Assembly (NCBI GenBank): GCA_031316315.1
Contig: JADBEO010000042.1
Span: 1-36,676 of the forward strand
DNA from: Chelatococcus sambhunathii
Lineage (GTDB): Bacteria > Pseudomonadota > Alphaproteobacteria > Rhizobiales > Methylopilaceae
DNA: 36,676 nt
Direction: 5' to 3'
Positions 25,117-34,293 of the stretch are shown piece after piece (the first letter of the stretch is position 1; each line of letters starts with the position of its first letter). A program made the translations under genes and the position numbers. The notes beneath the pieces were generated by a model. It did not search any database. It was given only the letters and a program-made list of their open reading frames with translations, and was not told where the DNA came from.

Positions 25117-27594
25117 ATGCGTTTCAATGGCCAGCCGCCTTCCTCCCAAGACGAGCGGCGTTCGGCCGGCGACCCCAAGCTGCTGCGCTCGCCCACGCCT
25201 GTCGTACGCTCCGTCCGCACGCCGGATCGGGTCCTGCAGGAACGCCGCGCCCGCGCTGCGGAGGCGGTCGGCGAATCGGCTCTTGCGGCAAGCGTCGAAC
25301 AGGTTCCGGCGGGGGCGCCCGAAGACGCCACGTTCCACGATCGCCACGAGACGCCGAGCTGGCTGCGGCCCTTCGCGAGCGCCCCCAACATCCGCTTCAC
25401 CCGCACGCCCGACCGCATCCTGCGCGGGCGCCATCGCGGCGCGAGCGAGGACGAGACCCAACCGATCGAGCCGGAGGCCGCCGCCGACGCCATTGCGGGC
25501 ATGGATTTTCCAGGCGCCTCGCGCGCGCGCCGGCCGATTCCCGAGCCCATTCAGCGCCTCGCCGAGGCGATCCGCATCGGCGACGCGGCGCCCGCGCCCG
25601 CCGAGCAGGACAACGCGCCGGTCCCGGCCCGCGCCGAGCCGCCTGCGCCGGCGACTGGCGGCGACACCGTCGGTTCGGTGCTGACCGGTTCGCTCGGCCA
25701 GCCCTTCGTGAGCTTCGCGCCCGTGACCTACCGCGCTTCGTTCGGCTGGGGCGAGCAGGCGACCGCGCCGCAGCCGGCCGCGCCCAAGACCAGCGTCGCA
25801 AGGCCCGCCCCGCTGATCGCGCGCCGGCGGCCGATCGCCTCCGTCGAGGATCGCGAGTCCGTCGAGGTCGAGCGCCCGGCGCCGGCTCATCAGCCCCAGC
25901 CGGCCCCTGCGCCGGCGGCGGCCGCCCAGGAACCCGCCGCGCTCGCGCCCGTCGCTGCGGCGCCCGTCCAGCCCGCGGTTCCGGCGCAGCCCGCCCCGAT
26001 CGCCAAGCCCCGCCCGGAACCCGCGGTCCGCCCGCACGCCGCGGCAGCCGCACGCCCGACGCTGCCGTCGGGCGTCTATGAACCGCCATCGGTCGAGCTG
26101 CTCGCCGAGGCCCCGGACACCGAACCCGCCGACGAGCTCTCGGAGGAGGCGCTGGAGCGCAACTCGGTCAAGCTGCAGCAGACCCTGTCCGACTTCGGCG
26201 TGCGCGGCGAGATCATCGACGCCAATCCCGGCCCCGTCGTCACGCTCTACGAGCTGGAGCCGGCGCCCGGCGTGAAGTCGTCCCGCGTCATCGCGCTCGC
26301 CTCCGACATCGCCCGCTCGATGAGCGCGAAGTCGGCCCGCGTCGCCGTGGTCGAAGGCCGCAACGTGATCGGCGTCGAGCTGCCGAACGCGGTGCGCGAG
26401 ACGGTATATCTGCGCGAGATGCTGGAGAACCCGGCCTTCGCCAACACCCAGCACAAGCTGCCGGTCTGCCTCGGCAAGACCATCGGCGGCGAGCCGGTGA
26501 TCGCCGACCTCGCCCGCATGCCGCATCTGCTCGTCGCCGGCACCACCGGCTCGGGCAAGTCGGTCGCCATCAACACCATGATCCTGAGCCTGCTCTACAA
26601 GCACTCGCCGGAAAAATGCCGGCTGATCATGGTCGACCCGAAGATGCTGGAGCTCTCGGTCTACGAGGGCATCCCCCACTTGCTGACGCCCGTCGTCACC
26701 GACCCGAAGAAGGCGGTGATCGCGCTGAAATGGGCGGTCCGCGAGATGGAGGACCGCTACCGCAAGATGTCGAAGCTGGGCGTCCGGAACATTGACGGCT
26801 TCAACGCCCGCTCCGCCGAGGCGCGCGCCAAGGGCGAGGAGATCGTGCGCAGCGTCCAGACGGGCTTCGACCGCGAGACCGGCCAGCCGATCTACGAAGA
26901 CGAGGTCATGGACCTCACGGCGCTGCCCTACATCGTCGTGATCGTCGATGAGATGGCCGACCTGATGATGGTCGCCGGCAAGGAGATCGAAGGCGCCATC
27001 CAGCGCCTCGCCCAGATGGCGCGGGCCGCCGGCATCCACATCGTGATGGCGACCCAGCGCCCCTCGGTCGACGTCATCACCGGCACGATCAAGGCGAACT
27101 TCCCGACCCGCATCTCCTTCCAGGTGACGTCCAAGATCGACAGCCGCACCATTCTCGGCGAGATGGGCGCCGAGCAGCTGCTCGGGCAGGGCGACATGCT
27201 GCACATGCAGGGCGGCGGCCGGATCGAGCGCGTCCACGGGCCGTTCGTCTCTGACGCCGAAGTCGAGAAGGTCGTCGACCACCTCAAGCTCCAGGGCCGC
27301 CCGGACTATGTCGACGCCGTCACGGCAGACGAGGAGGAGATGGCCGCCGTCGAGGGCGACGAGGACGACGGCGCGGTGTTCGACGCCGGCGAGTTCGGCG
27401 AGGAGGGCGGCGACCTCTACGACCAGGCGGTTCAGGTCGTGCTGCGCGACAAGAAGGCGTCCACCTCCTACATCCAGCGCCGCCTGCAGATCGGCTACAA
27501 TCGCGCCGCCTCGCTGATGGAGCGGATGGAGAAGGAGGGCATCGTCGGCCCGGCCAACCATGCCGGCAAGCGCGAGATCTTCAAGGAGCGGTGA
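25117..27594 (+). CDS. ftsK: FtsK/SpoIIIE DNA translocase lacking the N-terminal membrane domain
   Basis: An 825-residue double-stranded DNA pump. The motor has the alpha domain (about 365-460, [16 protein letters not shown]), Walker A GTTGSGKS at 475-482, Walker [14 protein letters not shown], and the [20 protein letters not shown] segment. The C-terminal gamma winged helix (about 762-823, [17 protein letters not shown]) would read the KOPS-type signals and contact XerD. Residues 1-350 are proline/alanine-rich with no hydrophobic span, so the usual four transmembrane helices are absent. Two copies of RTPDR-V/I-L stand at 34-40 and 96-102. Some Hyphomicrobiales carry a second, soluble FtsK, which this may be. 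ATG 25117 is supported by the onset of coding; the site GAGGGTT precedes it by about 9 bases. Confidence 0.93.
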   Translation: MRFNGQPPSSQDERRSAGDPKLLRSPTPVVRSVRTPDRVLQERRARAAEAVGESALAASVEQVPAGAPEDATFHDRHETPSWLRPFASAPNIRFTRTPDRILRGRHRGASEDETQPIEPEAAADAIAGMDFPGASRARRPIPEPIQRLAEAIRIGDAAPAPAEQDNAPVPARAEPPAPATGGDTVGSVLTGSLGQPFVSFAPVTYRASFGWGEQATAPQPAAPKTSVARPAPLIARRRPIASVEDRESVEVERPAPAHQPQPAPAPAAAAQEPAALAPVAAAPVQPAVPAQPAPIAKPRPEPAVRPHAAAAARPTLPSGVYEPPSVELLAEAPDTEPADELSEEALERNSVKLQQTLSDFGVRGEIIDANPGPVVTLYELEPAPGVKSSRVIALASDIARSMSAKSARVAVVEGRNVIGVELPNAVRETVYLREMLENPAFANTQHKLPVCLGKTIGGEPVIADLARMPHLLVAGTTGSGKSVAINTMILSLLYKHSPEKCRLIMVDPKMLELSVYEGIPHLLTPVVTDPKKAVIALKWAVREMEDRYRKMSKLGVRNIDGFNARSAEARAKGEEIVRSVQTGFDRETGQPIYEDEVMDLTALPYIVVIVDEMADLMMVAGKEIEGAIQRLAQMARAAGIHIVMATQRPSVDVITGTIKANFPTRISFQVTSKIDSRTILGEMGAEQLLGQGDMLHMQGGGRIERVHGPFVSDAEVEKVVDHLKLQGRPDYVDAVTADEEEMAAVEGDEDDGAVFDAGEFGEEGGDLYDQAVQVVLRDKKASTSYIQRRLQIGYNRAASLMERMEKEGIVGPANHAGKREIFKER

Positions 27595-27625
27595 TCCGAA
27601 GGCTACCGCCTCGCCCTCTCCAGAT

Positions 27626-27648
27626 CCCTCCCCTGGGACAGGGGAGGG
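27626..27648 (+). terminator. Stem-loop after ftsK, also a dispersed-repeat palindrome
   Basis: CCCTCCCCT (27626-27634) and AGGGGAGGG (27640-27648) form a perfect 9-bp stem with a 5-base loop, 31 bases after the ftsK stop. There is no T-run. The surrounding bases (GTAAGGGTGGGGT) recur in inverted sense near 28130-28155 (CCACCCTACCCTC), so it is probably part of a repeat that also ends the ftsK transcript. Confidence 0.5.
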
Positions 27649-27712
27649 TAAGGGTGGGGTGCGTCCCCGAATGGAGCGCGACGCCGGACGACAGAAAGCT
27701 ACGCTGAACGCC

Positions 27713-28087
27713 ATGAGCGAAATAGTTTGGCGATTCCCCGCCCCGTCGAGCGGCTTCGGCGGCGTGACCGTTCATTTTCATCCCCGTCGAGAAATCACGC
27801 TTACATTCGAATTCGAGGATGTGAACGGGACAATGCGCAGCGGCGAGCTCTCGTTCAAAGACGTCGTGCACTATCGTACGACTTACCTTTATGCGCTCCG
27901 ACCGGAAATGATCGAACAAGCGTACGATTGCGTCGTCGATGTCGGAAAGAGTTCCGATCTAAACGACATGATTGCGGCTATGCAGGCAGGGGGACGGCCC
28001 GCAGACATCCGACATTATCAGGTCTGTTTCGACGACGGCCCGTTCTTCGAATTCTTTGCCGCCTCGTTCGAGGCGTGCATCTCCTGA
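27713..28087 (+). CDS. Unrecognised 124-residue protein, compositionally foreign
   Basis: A 124-residue soluble, acidic protein starting MSEIVWRFPAPSSGFGG. It is rich in aromatic residues, ends with FDDGPFFEFFAASFEACIS and has an alternating pattern suggesting a beta-rich N-terminal half (VTVHFHPRREITLTFEF). No membrane span, signal or motif is visible, and I do not recognise the family. Small single-domain proteins like this often prove to be immunity proteins, but nothing here shows that. Base composition is visibly more AT-rich than in its neighbours, with codons such as ATA, TTT and CGA that they avoid. Repeat fragments lie on both sides. The ribosome binding site is weak; an in-frame ATG at 27671 is an alternative. 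Confidence 0.6.
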   Translation: MSEIVWRFPAPSSGFGGVTVHFHPRREITLTFEFEDVNGTMRSGELSFKDVVHYRTTYLYALRPEMIEQAYDCVVDVGKSSDLNDMIAAMQAGGRPADIRHYQVCFDDGPFFEFFAASFEACIS

Positions 28088-28170
28088 GCAGCGGCTGCGC
28101 GACCCCGCCCGACCTCGGCTTGCGCCTCGGCCACCCTACCCTCTTCGAGGGAGGGATCGCGCCGTTCGGC

Positions 28171-28365
28171 TCAGGCCAGCTGATCGACCACGCCGCCGAC
28201 GCCGGCCTGGTTCAGCGCCTTGGTCGTCTCGACGGTCTGCGAGACCATGTCGGCGATGGCCTGGGTCTGCTCGTTGTTGATCTTGATCGCGGCGATCTGG
28301 AAGCCGTCGCGGGTCTGCTGCGCGGTCGCGGCCACGGCCGAGGCGGCGAGGGACGAGACGTCCAT
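28171..28365 (-). CDS. YjfB-like putative motility protein
   Basis: A 64-residue protein: MDVSSLAASAVAATAQQ, then TRDGFQIAAIKINNEQTQAI and a hydrophobic/polar helix ending GVGGVVDQLA. The MD(I/V)SSLA start, helical heptad pattern and length fit the YjfB putative motility family, which is annotated by genomic association with flagellar genes; its role is unproven. AGGAGAG is well placed 5 bases before ATG 28365. A CtrA-like box lies 50 bases upstream (28415-28429), as found before many alphaproteobacterial motility genes. No flagellar gene is in the window. Confidence 0.72.
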   Translation of the reverse strand: MDVSSLAASAVAATAQQTRDGFQIAAIKINNEQTQAIADMVSQTVETTKALNQAGVGGVVDQLA

Positions 28366-28414
28366 GGGCTCTCTCCTTGTCGTGCCTTGCGACCGGGAGA
28401 ATGCCTGCGACTTA

Positions 28415-28429
28415 TCAACCGGACGTTAA
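28415..28429 (-). promoter_or_regulatory. CtrA-like box upstream of the YjfB-like gene
   Basis: On the reverse strand TTAA-CGTCCGG-TTGA matches TTAA-N7-TTAA in 7 of 8 positions with the correct 7-base spacer. It lies 50-64 bases before ATG 28365, a position from which CtrA could activate transcription. The region is AT-richer than its surroundings. Confidence 0.4.
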
Positions 28430-28459
28430 ACCGTTCGCGCCAATCGGCCGGAAACCGGT

Positions 28460-29338
<879 letters not shown>

Positions 29339-29427
29339 GGGTCGGTCCGACCGCCTCTCTTGCATGCCAGTTGGAATGGTCTGCGCCCGATCTTACGTGC
29401 CGCGCTGCACAATGCCCACCCACGCGA

Positions 29428-29460
29428 ACCGCCAATCGACCAAAGTCTTGGATCGGCGGT
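29428..29460 (-). terminator. Nested stem-loop after etfA
   Basis: ACCGCC (29428-29433) pairs with GGCGGT (29455-29460), enclosing a smaller CCAA-AGTC-TTGG hairpin (29440-29451). It begins 12 bases after the etfA stop on the minus strand. There is no U-tract, so it may be a processing or pause site between etfA and hbdA rather than a full terminator. Confidence 0.4.
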
Positions 29461-29472
29461 CCGCCCGAGACG

Positions 29473-30417
29473 TCACTTGCCGATCTTGGCGAGCTCCTCG
29501 CGCAGCTCGGGCACCGTGGTGAAGAGGTCCGCCACGAGGCCGTAGTCGGCGACCTGGAAGATCGGCGCCTCCTCGTCCTTGTTGATCGCGACGATGACCT
29601 TCGAGTCCTTCATGCCGGCGAGATGCTGGATCGCGCCGGAGATGCCGAGCGCGATGTAGAGCTCCGGCGCGACCACCTTGCCCGTCTGGCCGACCTGCTG
29701 GTCGTTCGGCGCGTAGCCCGAGTCCACCGCCGCGCGCGAGGCGCCGATCGCGGCGCCGAGCTGGTCGGCGAGCGGCTCGATCACCTCCTTGAACTTCTCC
29801 GCGGAACCCATCGCGCGGCCGCCCGAGACGATGATCTTGGCCGAGCCGAGTTCGGGACGATCGGACTTGGTGAGATCCTCGCCGACGAACTTCGACAGTC
29901 CGGGGTCGGCGGCCGCGGAGACGTCCTCGATCGCCGCCGAACCGCCCTCCCCGGTCGCCTGGAAGGCGGCGGTGCGAACGGTGACGATCTTTTTCGGCTC
30001 GGCGCTCCTCACCGTCTGGATCGCGTTGCCGGCGTAGACCGGGCGCTCGAAGGTGTCGGGCGCGACGACCTTCGAGACGTCCGAAACCTGCATCACGTCG
30101 AGCTTGGCCGCGACGCGCGGCAGGATGTTCTTGCCGGTCGTCGAGGAGGACGCGACCAGCGCGTCATAGCTGTCCATCAGACCGAGGATCAGCGCGGCGA
30201 AGGGCTCGGCGAGACCATGGGCGTAATGTTCGCCTGAGGCGACCAGCACCTTCTCGACGCCTTCCAGCCTGGCGGCGGCCTCGGCCGCGCCCTTGGGCGA
30301 GGCGCCGGCGACCAGCACGTGCACCGGCCCGCCGATCTCCCTGGCGGCCGTCAGCGCCTTGGACGTGGCGTCGCCAAGCGTGTCCTCGTGATGGTCCGCG
30401 AGCAGCAGGGTCGCCAT
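29473..30417 (-). CDS. etfA: Electron transfer flavoprotein alpha subunit
   Basis: A 314-residue FAD-binding subunit of ETF, which takes electrons from acyl-CoA and other dehydrogenases and passes them to ETF-ubiquinone oxidoreductase. The C-terminal FAD domain is clear: [60 protein letters not shown] and [24 protein letters not shown] inside the end of etfB lies 10 bases before ATG 30417, and the two genes are 2 bases apart. Confidence 0.96.
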   Translation of the reverse strand: MATLLLADHHEDTLGDATSKALTAAREIGGPVHVLVAGASPKGAAEAAARLEGVEKVLVASGEHYAHGLAEPFAALILGLMDSYDALVASSSTTGKNILPRVAAKLDVMQVSDVSKVVAPDTFERPVYAGNAIQTVRSAEPKKIVTVRTAAFQATGEGGSAAIEDVSAAADPGLSKFVGEDLTKSDRPELGSAKIIVSGGRAMGSAEKFKEVIEPLADQLGAAIGASRAAVDSGYAPNDQQVGQTGKVVAPELYIALGISGAIQHLAGMKDSKVIVAINKDEEAPIFQVADYGLVADLFTTVPELREELAKIGK

Positions 30418-30419
30418 GA

Positions 30420-31172
30420 TCAGAGCACTCCGGCTTCGTTCTTCAGCTTGGAGACGAGTTCGGCGACCGAGCCGACCTTGGCGCCGGCCTGCCGCTTCGG
30501 CGGCTCCTCCGTCTTCAGGACCTCGAGCCTCGGCGCGAGGTCCACGCCGAGGTCGGCGGCGGACTTCTCGTCGATCGGCTTCTTCTTCGCTTTCATGATG
30601 TTCGGCAGCGAGGCGTAGCGCGGTTCGTTGAGGCGCAGGTCCGTCGTCACGACCGCCGGTAGCTTCAGCGACACAGTCTGAAGGCCGCCGTCGACTTCGC
30701 GCGTCACCGAGACCGCGTCGCCCTCAGGCGAGACCTTGGACGCGAAGGTGCCCTGCGGCCAGTCGAGCAGGGCGGCGAGCATCTGGCCGGTCTGGTTGCA
30801 GTCGTCGTCGATCGCCTGCTTGCCCATGATGACGAGGCCGGGCTGCTCCTCCTCGACGATCTTCGCGAGGATCTTGGCGACCGCGAGCGGCTCGACCGGG
30901 CCATCCGTCTTCACATGGATCCCCCTGTCGCCGCCCATGGACAGGCCGGGATTGCGGATCGTCTCGGCCACCTGCGCCGGCCCCACGGAAACAATCACGA
31001 CCTCGGTCGCCTTGCCTGCTTCCTTCAGCCTGATCGCCTCCTCGACGGCGATCTCGTCGAAGGGGTTCATCGACATCTTGACGTTGGCGAGCTCGACGCC
31101 CGAGCCATCGGACTTCACGCGGATCTTGACGTTGTAGTCGACCACTCGCTTGACCGGCACCAATACCTTCAT
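30420..31172 (-). CDS. etfB: Electron transfer flavoprotein beta subunit
   Basis: A 250-residue AMP-binding partner of EtfA. It begins [40 protein letters not shown] is the ETF-beta signature region, and [20 protein letters not shown] with FASKV are also diagnostic. The C-terminus [20 protein letters not shown] contains the loop that reaches to partner dehydrogenases. ATG 31172 is preceded by GCGAGGTGG at a good distance; the longer open frame to 31229 adds non-family sequence. The gene opens the etfBA-hbdA run; a structured spacer (31173-31375) separates it from the rhomboid gene. Confidence 0.96.
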   Translation of the reverse strand: MKVLVPVKRVVDYNVKIRVKSDGSGVELANVKMSMNPFDEIAVEEAIRLKEAGKATEVVIVSVGPAQVAETIRNPGLSMGGDRGIHVKTDGPVEPLAVAKILAKIVEEEQPGLVIMGKQAIDDDCNQTGQMLAALLDWPQGTFASKVSPEGDAVSVTREVDGGLQTVSLKLPAVVTTDLRLNEPRYASLPNIMKAKKKPIDEKSAADLGVDLAPRLEVLKTEEPPKRQAGAKVGSVAELVSKLKNEAGVL

Positions 31173-31320
31173 CGGGTCGTCCACCTCGCAAAAACTGCTG
31201 ATCATCTCGCACGCGGCCGTCGGCGACACGCGGACGGCGGGCGGCGCCTCGCAAATAGGCGGCTTGAGGCGGCGGACAGTAGGGGCGGCCCAAGGGCCAA
31301 GTCAACGCCGAGTGTGCGCT

Positions 31321-31366
31321 GCGAAAAGGTCCGAAGGTCTAAGACTTCGAACGCTTCGAGAGACCT
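31321..31366 (-). terminator. Nested hairpin and short T-run after the rhomboid gene
   Basis: Read on the minus strand, GGTCT (31365-31361) pairs with AGACC (31340-31336) and encloses a second hairpin TCGAA-3-TTCGA (31347-31359). It is followed by CTTTTCGC (31321-31328). It begins about 10 bases after the rhomboid stop, so it is a fair terminator candidate that would separate the rhomboid transcript from etfBA. Confidence 0.5.
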
Positions 31367-31375
31367 CGGCCCGGC

Positions 31376-32113
31376 TCAGACCGAGCCCTCGGCGGGCCGT
31401 TCGCCCCGCCGCTGAATGCGCGCGCGGAGGTCCCGGTCGAACAGGCGCACGTCCGGCCGCTTCAGCGCGACGACCAGCACCGCGCCGGTGAGGAAGCCGC
31501 CGACATGGGCCCACCAGGCGATGTCCGCCGTCCCTGCGATCAGCGCGTTGCCGGCCTGGAAGACGCACCAGGCGCCGATGATCCAGAAGGCCCGGAGGCG
31601 CAGCGGCAGGCGGTAGAACAGCAGCACCCAGACCTTCACCTGCGGGTGCAGCATGACATAGGCCGCGACGACGCCGGACACGACGCCGGAGGCGCCGACC
31701 AGCGGCGCGTCGACGTTCGTCGCGCTCGCCGCATGGGCGAGGCCGGCGCCGACGCCGCAAAGGATCAGGAACAGCCCGTAGCGCAGATGGCCGAGGTCGT
31801 CCTCGACATTGTCGCCGAACACCCAGAGGAACAGCAAGTTGCCGGCAAGGTGGATGAACCCGCCATGCAGGAACAGCGAGGTGACCGGCGTCGTCCAGGA
31901 CGGCACGTAGCCGTAGCCGTCCGGAAGCACGGCGTCGCCGAAAAGGACGCTCGGAATGAGGCCGAACGAGACCGGAAGCCAGTCGTGCTGCGGTCCGACC
32001 CAGCCCGACTGAAACAGGACATAGAACAGGCTGCAGGCCGTGATGAAGGCGTAGGTCACCCATGGCCGCCGGATGCGGCGGACCGGAGCGTCGTCCAGGA
32101 TGGGGACGAACAT
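31376..32113 (-). CDS. Rhomboid-family intramembrane serine protease
   Basis: A 245-residue protein with about six transmembrane helices. The active-site serine is in GASGVVSGVVAAY (Ser142) and the partner histidine in IAWWAHVGGFLTGA (His203); the L-shaped loop with SLFLHGGFIHLAGNLLFLWV carries the family's HxxxN motif. ATG 32113 starts the family-like MFVPILDDAPVRR; an in-frame ATG at 32173 would add twenty unlikely residues. AGGACG lies 3 bases upstream. It sits between the cobalamin adenosyltransferase and etfB; its substrate is unknown. Confidence 0.93.
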   Translation of the reverse strand: MFVPILDDAPVRRIRRPWVTYAFITACSLFYVLFQSGWVGPQHDWLPVSFGLIPSVLFGDAVLPDGYGYVPSWTTPVTSLFLHGGFIHLAGNLLFLWVFGDNVEDDLGHLRYGLFLILCGVGAGLAHAASATNVDAPLVGASGVVSGVVAAYVMLHPQVKVWVLLFYRLPLRLRAFWIIGAWCVFQAGNALIAGTADIAWWAHVGGFLTGAVLVVALKRPDVRLFDRDLRARIQRRGERPAEGSV

Positions 32114-32225
32114 CGGCGTCCTGCGCTCTTTGGGCGAAGGGCCTGACGCCCCTCTCGGCCAAAATATGGCCAACCGGCGCCGCGCTGTTCAAGAGCTGCA
32201 GGCGATGATGGCGGCGTTCGCCGGC

Positions 32226-32795
32226 TCAGCGTGTCTTTCCGGGCGCCCATAGCACGTCGCCGGCCTGGAGGTTGGCGACGCGTGCGGCGACGAACAGGTA
32301 GTCCGAGAGCCGGTTGGCGTAACGGCGGGCGGCGGGGTTGACGTCCTCCCGGTCGGCGAGCGCCGTGATCAGTCGCTCCGCGCGCCGCGCGACGGTGCGG
32401 GCCATGTGGAGATGCGCCGCGAGCGGCGTTCCGGCCGGCAGGACGAAGGATTTCAGCGGCTCGAGCCGGGCGTTCAGCGCGTCGATGTCCTGCTCGAGCC
32501 GCGCGACCTGCGCCTCGACGATCCTGAGCGGCTCGTAGCCGAGGTCCTTGCCGTCGTCGACGGTGGCGAGGTCCGCGCCGAGGTCGAACAGCTCGTTCTG
32601 GATGCGCGCCAGCGCCGCCTCGATCACGGGCTCGGCGGCGGAATGGAGCCGCGCGAGCCCGATCGCCGCGTTGGTCTCGTCGACCGCGCCGAAGGCCTCG
32701 ATCCGGACGTCGTGCTTCTTGCGGCGGGGGCCGACGGCGAGGCCCGTGGTGCCGTCGTCGCCCGTGCGGGTGTAGATCTTGTTGAGCTTGACCAT
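32226..32795 (-). CDS. Cob(I)alamin adenosyltransferase, PduO type
   Basis: A 189-residue ATP:corrinoid adenosyltransferase that makes adenosylcobalamin, for example for methylmalonyl-CoA mutase. The ATP-binding N-terminus KIYTRTGDDGTTGLAVG, the conserved AFGAVDETNAAIGLAR, MARTVARRAERLITALA and the terminal NRLSDYLFVAARVAN are all diagnostic of the PduO/EutT-like trimeric family and distinguish it from CobA/CobO. ATG 32795 is chosen because the family N-terminus MVKLNKIYTR begins there. It starts 5 bases after the stop of the twin-TM gene, hence one operon. Confidence 0.95.
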   Translation of the reverse strand: MVKLNKIYTRTGDDGTTGLAVGPRRKKHDVRIEAFGAVDETNAAIGLARLHSAAEPVIEAALARIQNELFDLGADLATVDDGKDLGYEPLRIVEAQVARLEQDIDALNARLEPLKSFVLPAGTPLAAHLHMARTVARRAERLITALADREDVNPAARRYANRLSDYLFVAARVANLQAGDVLWAPGKTR

Positions 32796-32800
32796 CCGCC

Positions 32801-33004
32801 TCAGCCCGGCCGGGAGCCCATGACCCACAGCGTCGCCATGATCAGGATGATGGCGACGAACTGCAGGATCACGCGCCAGCGCATGAGCGACTGGGACCGG
32901 CTCGACGAGCCGCCGCGCATCATGTTGACGAGGCCGAGGATCAGCACGATCGCGACCGCGCCGATCGCGATCGGCAGCACGAAGCCGGACATCGCCGAGG
33001 CCAT
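32801..33004 (-). CDS. Twin transmembrane protein (HIG1-like)
   Basis: A 67-residue protein with two hydrophobic helices, FVLPIAIGAVAIVLILGLVN (8-27) and VILQFVAIILIMATLWVMG (45-63), joined by a basic loop RGGSSSRSQSLMRWR. This is the 'twin transmembrane protein' commonly encoded beside the cobalamin adenosyltransferase in Hyphomicrobiales and related to the HIG1 fold. AGGAGAG precedes ATG 33004 by 7 bases. A role in respiratory complex assembly is sometimes inferred for HIG1 proteins; nothing here proves it. Confidence 0.85.
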   Translation of the reverse strand: MASAMSGFVLPIAIGAVAIVLILGLVNMMRGGSSSRSQSLMRWRVILQFVAIILIMATLWVMGSRPG

Positions 33005-33038
33005 AAAGCTGCTCTCCTGCCGGCGAACCGCGCCAGCG

Positions 33039-33542
33039 TCAGGGGTTCAAGATGAGGATCGCGGCGTTCAGCGTGGCCGCGTAGGAGACCCAGAGCACAT
33101 AAGGGCAAAGCAGCGCCGCCGCGAGCCCGTCGATCGGACGAAACCGCACGATGGTCCACAGGATCGCTGCCAGCAGCGCCGCGATGTCGACGAGCCCGAG
33201 CAGCGGCGAGCGCGCGGCGAAGAAGGCGAAGGACCAGGCGATGTTGAGCGCGAGCTGGACGCCGAAGGCGGTCAGCGCGCGGCGCCGCGGCGCGCCCTCC
33301 GACGTCATCGCGACCCGCCACGCCGCGAGCGCCATCATCGCGTAGAGGATCGTCCAGGCGACCGGAAACGCCCAATTCGGCGGCCTGAACCACGGCTTGG
33401 CGAGCCCTTCATACCAGCCGAGGTTCGGATAGGTCGCGAGCGCCCCGAGCTGGCTCGCAGCGAAGCAGGCGACGACCGAGGCGGCGAGGGCTGCGAGCGA
33501 GCGGCCGGAAAGCCAGCGCGGAGGCGGTGCGGTCGAGGTCAT
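33039..33542 (-). CDS. tspO: TspO/MBR family protein (tryptophan-rich sensory protein)
   Basis: A 167-residue inner or outer membrane protein with five predicted helices. Diagnostic segments: LGWYEGLAKPWFRPPNWAFP followed by VAWTILYAMMALAAWRV, and NIAWSFAFFAARSPLLGLVD. Bacterial TspO binds porphyrins and regulates pigment or stress responses. The N-terminal MTSTAPPPRWLSGRSLAA precedes the first helix. It lies directly downstream of rimM, a position where many relatives carry trmD. Confidence 0.92.
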   Translation of the reverse strand: MTSTAPPPRWLSGRSLAALAASVVACFAASQLGALATYPNLGWYEGLAKPWFRPPNWAFPVAWTILYAMMALAAWRVAMTSEGAPRRRALTAFGVQLALNIAWSFAFFAARSPLLGLVDIAALLAAILWTIVRFRPIDGLAAALLCPYVLWVSYAATLNAAILILNP

Positions 33543-33575
33543 CGGCGGAACATAGGGCGGCGGGGATGGATCGGA

Positions 33576-34109
33576 TCAGCTGTCCCGCTTGCCCGGTTCG
33601 TCCAGCGCGCCTTCCGGCGGCTCGACCACCACGCGCCCGCCCGCGATGTCGATCGTCGGGACGACGGTCTTGGTGAAGGGCAGATAGACGGTGCGGCGAG
33701 AGCCTTCGAGGCGGATCTCCAGGAGGTCGTCCGCGCCGAAATTCTGGATCGCGGAGACCGCGCCGAGAAGGTCGCCCGTCGCGGTCTCAACCCGGAGGCC
33801 GATCAGGTCAGCGTGGTAGAATTCGTCCTCGTCCGGCTCGGGCAGCGCCTCGCGCGGCGCATAGAGCGGCTGGCGCGCAAGCGCCTCGGCGGCCTCGCGC
33901 GTGTCGACGCCCTTGAAGCGGGCCACCACCATGTCGCCCTTGAGCGGGCGCAGCGAGGCGATCGTGAGCGTGCGGCCGTCGGGCAGGCTCAGCGGCCCGT
34001 AGGCCGAAAGCGACACCGGGTCCTCGGTGAAGGTCTTGACCCGCGCCTCGCCGCGCACGCCATGCGCCGCGCCGACGACGCCGACCTGGACGAGGCGGGG
34101 AGAGGTCAT
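33576..34109 (-). CDS. rimM: Ribosome maturation factor RimM
   Basis: A 177-residue protein needed for 16S rRNA 3'-domain and S19 maturation. The N-terminal RimM barrel begins LVQVGVVGAAHGVRGEARVK with VVARFKGVDTREAAEALARQ; the C-terminal PRC-barrel has DLIGLRVETATGDLLGAVSA and LPFTKTVVPTIDIAGGRVVV. ATG 34109 is used; the in-frame GTG at 34124 would add MSAPD and cannot be excluded (GGGAC lies just before it). It follows rpsP in the conserved ffh-rpsP-rimM order, separated by repeat DNA. Confidence 0.93.
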   Translation of the reverse strand: MTSPRLVQVGVVGAAHGVRGEARVKTFTEDPVSLSAYGPLSLPDGRTLTIASLRPLKGDMVVARFKGVDTREAAEALARQPLYAPREALPEPDEDEFYHADLIGLRVETATGDLLGAVSAIQNFGADDLLEIRLEGSRRTVYLPFTKTVVPTIDIAGGRVVVEPPEGALDEPGKRDS

Positions 34110-34168
34110 GTCAGGCGCACTCACTTGTCCCGGCCGAAGAACGCCGCCGAAGCCGGCGCGCTTCCGCC

Positions 34169-34244
34169 GTCATGCCCGGACTTGATCCGGGCATCCATCG
34201 ACTTTGACTAAGGGATGGATCGCCGGGTCAAGCCCGGCGATGAC
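34169..34244. repeat. Short copy of a mosaic palindromic repeat (rpsP-rimM spacer)
   Basis: A 76-base element beginning GTCATGCCCGG and ending CCCGGCGATGAC. It contains three nested hairpins: ATGCCCGGA-5-TCCGGGCAT, CCATC...GATGG and GCCGGG-4-CCCGGC. The first ~54 bases and the last 15 recur in inverted orientation, with one mismatch, at 34700-34836. Confidence 0.75.
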
Positions 34245-34261
34245 GGACGCGCGCCGATCCG

Positions 34262-34282
34262 GTCCCGGCTCAGGGCCGGGAC
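34262..34282 (-). terminator. Palindrome after rpsP, repeat of the 21855 family
   Basis: GTCCCGGC (34262-34269) and GCCGGGAC (34275-34282) form an 8-bp stem with a 5-base loop, starting 12 bases after the rpsP stop on the minus strand. It belongs to the same repeat family as 21855-21875 and 21952-21972. There is no T-run; it may stabilise or end the rpsP message. Confidence 0.5.
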
Positions 34283-34293
34283 AAGATCGGCTA

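Noticed and set aside
27604-27655. A CRISPR-like repeat after ftsK
   Set aside because: There is only one palindrome with an inverted partner fragment 500 bases away, no regular spacing and no cas genes anywhere in the window.
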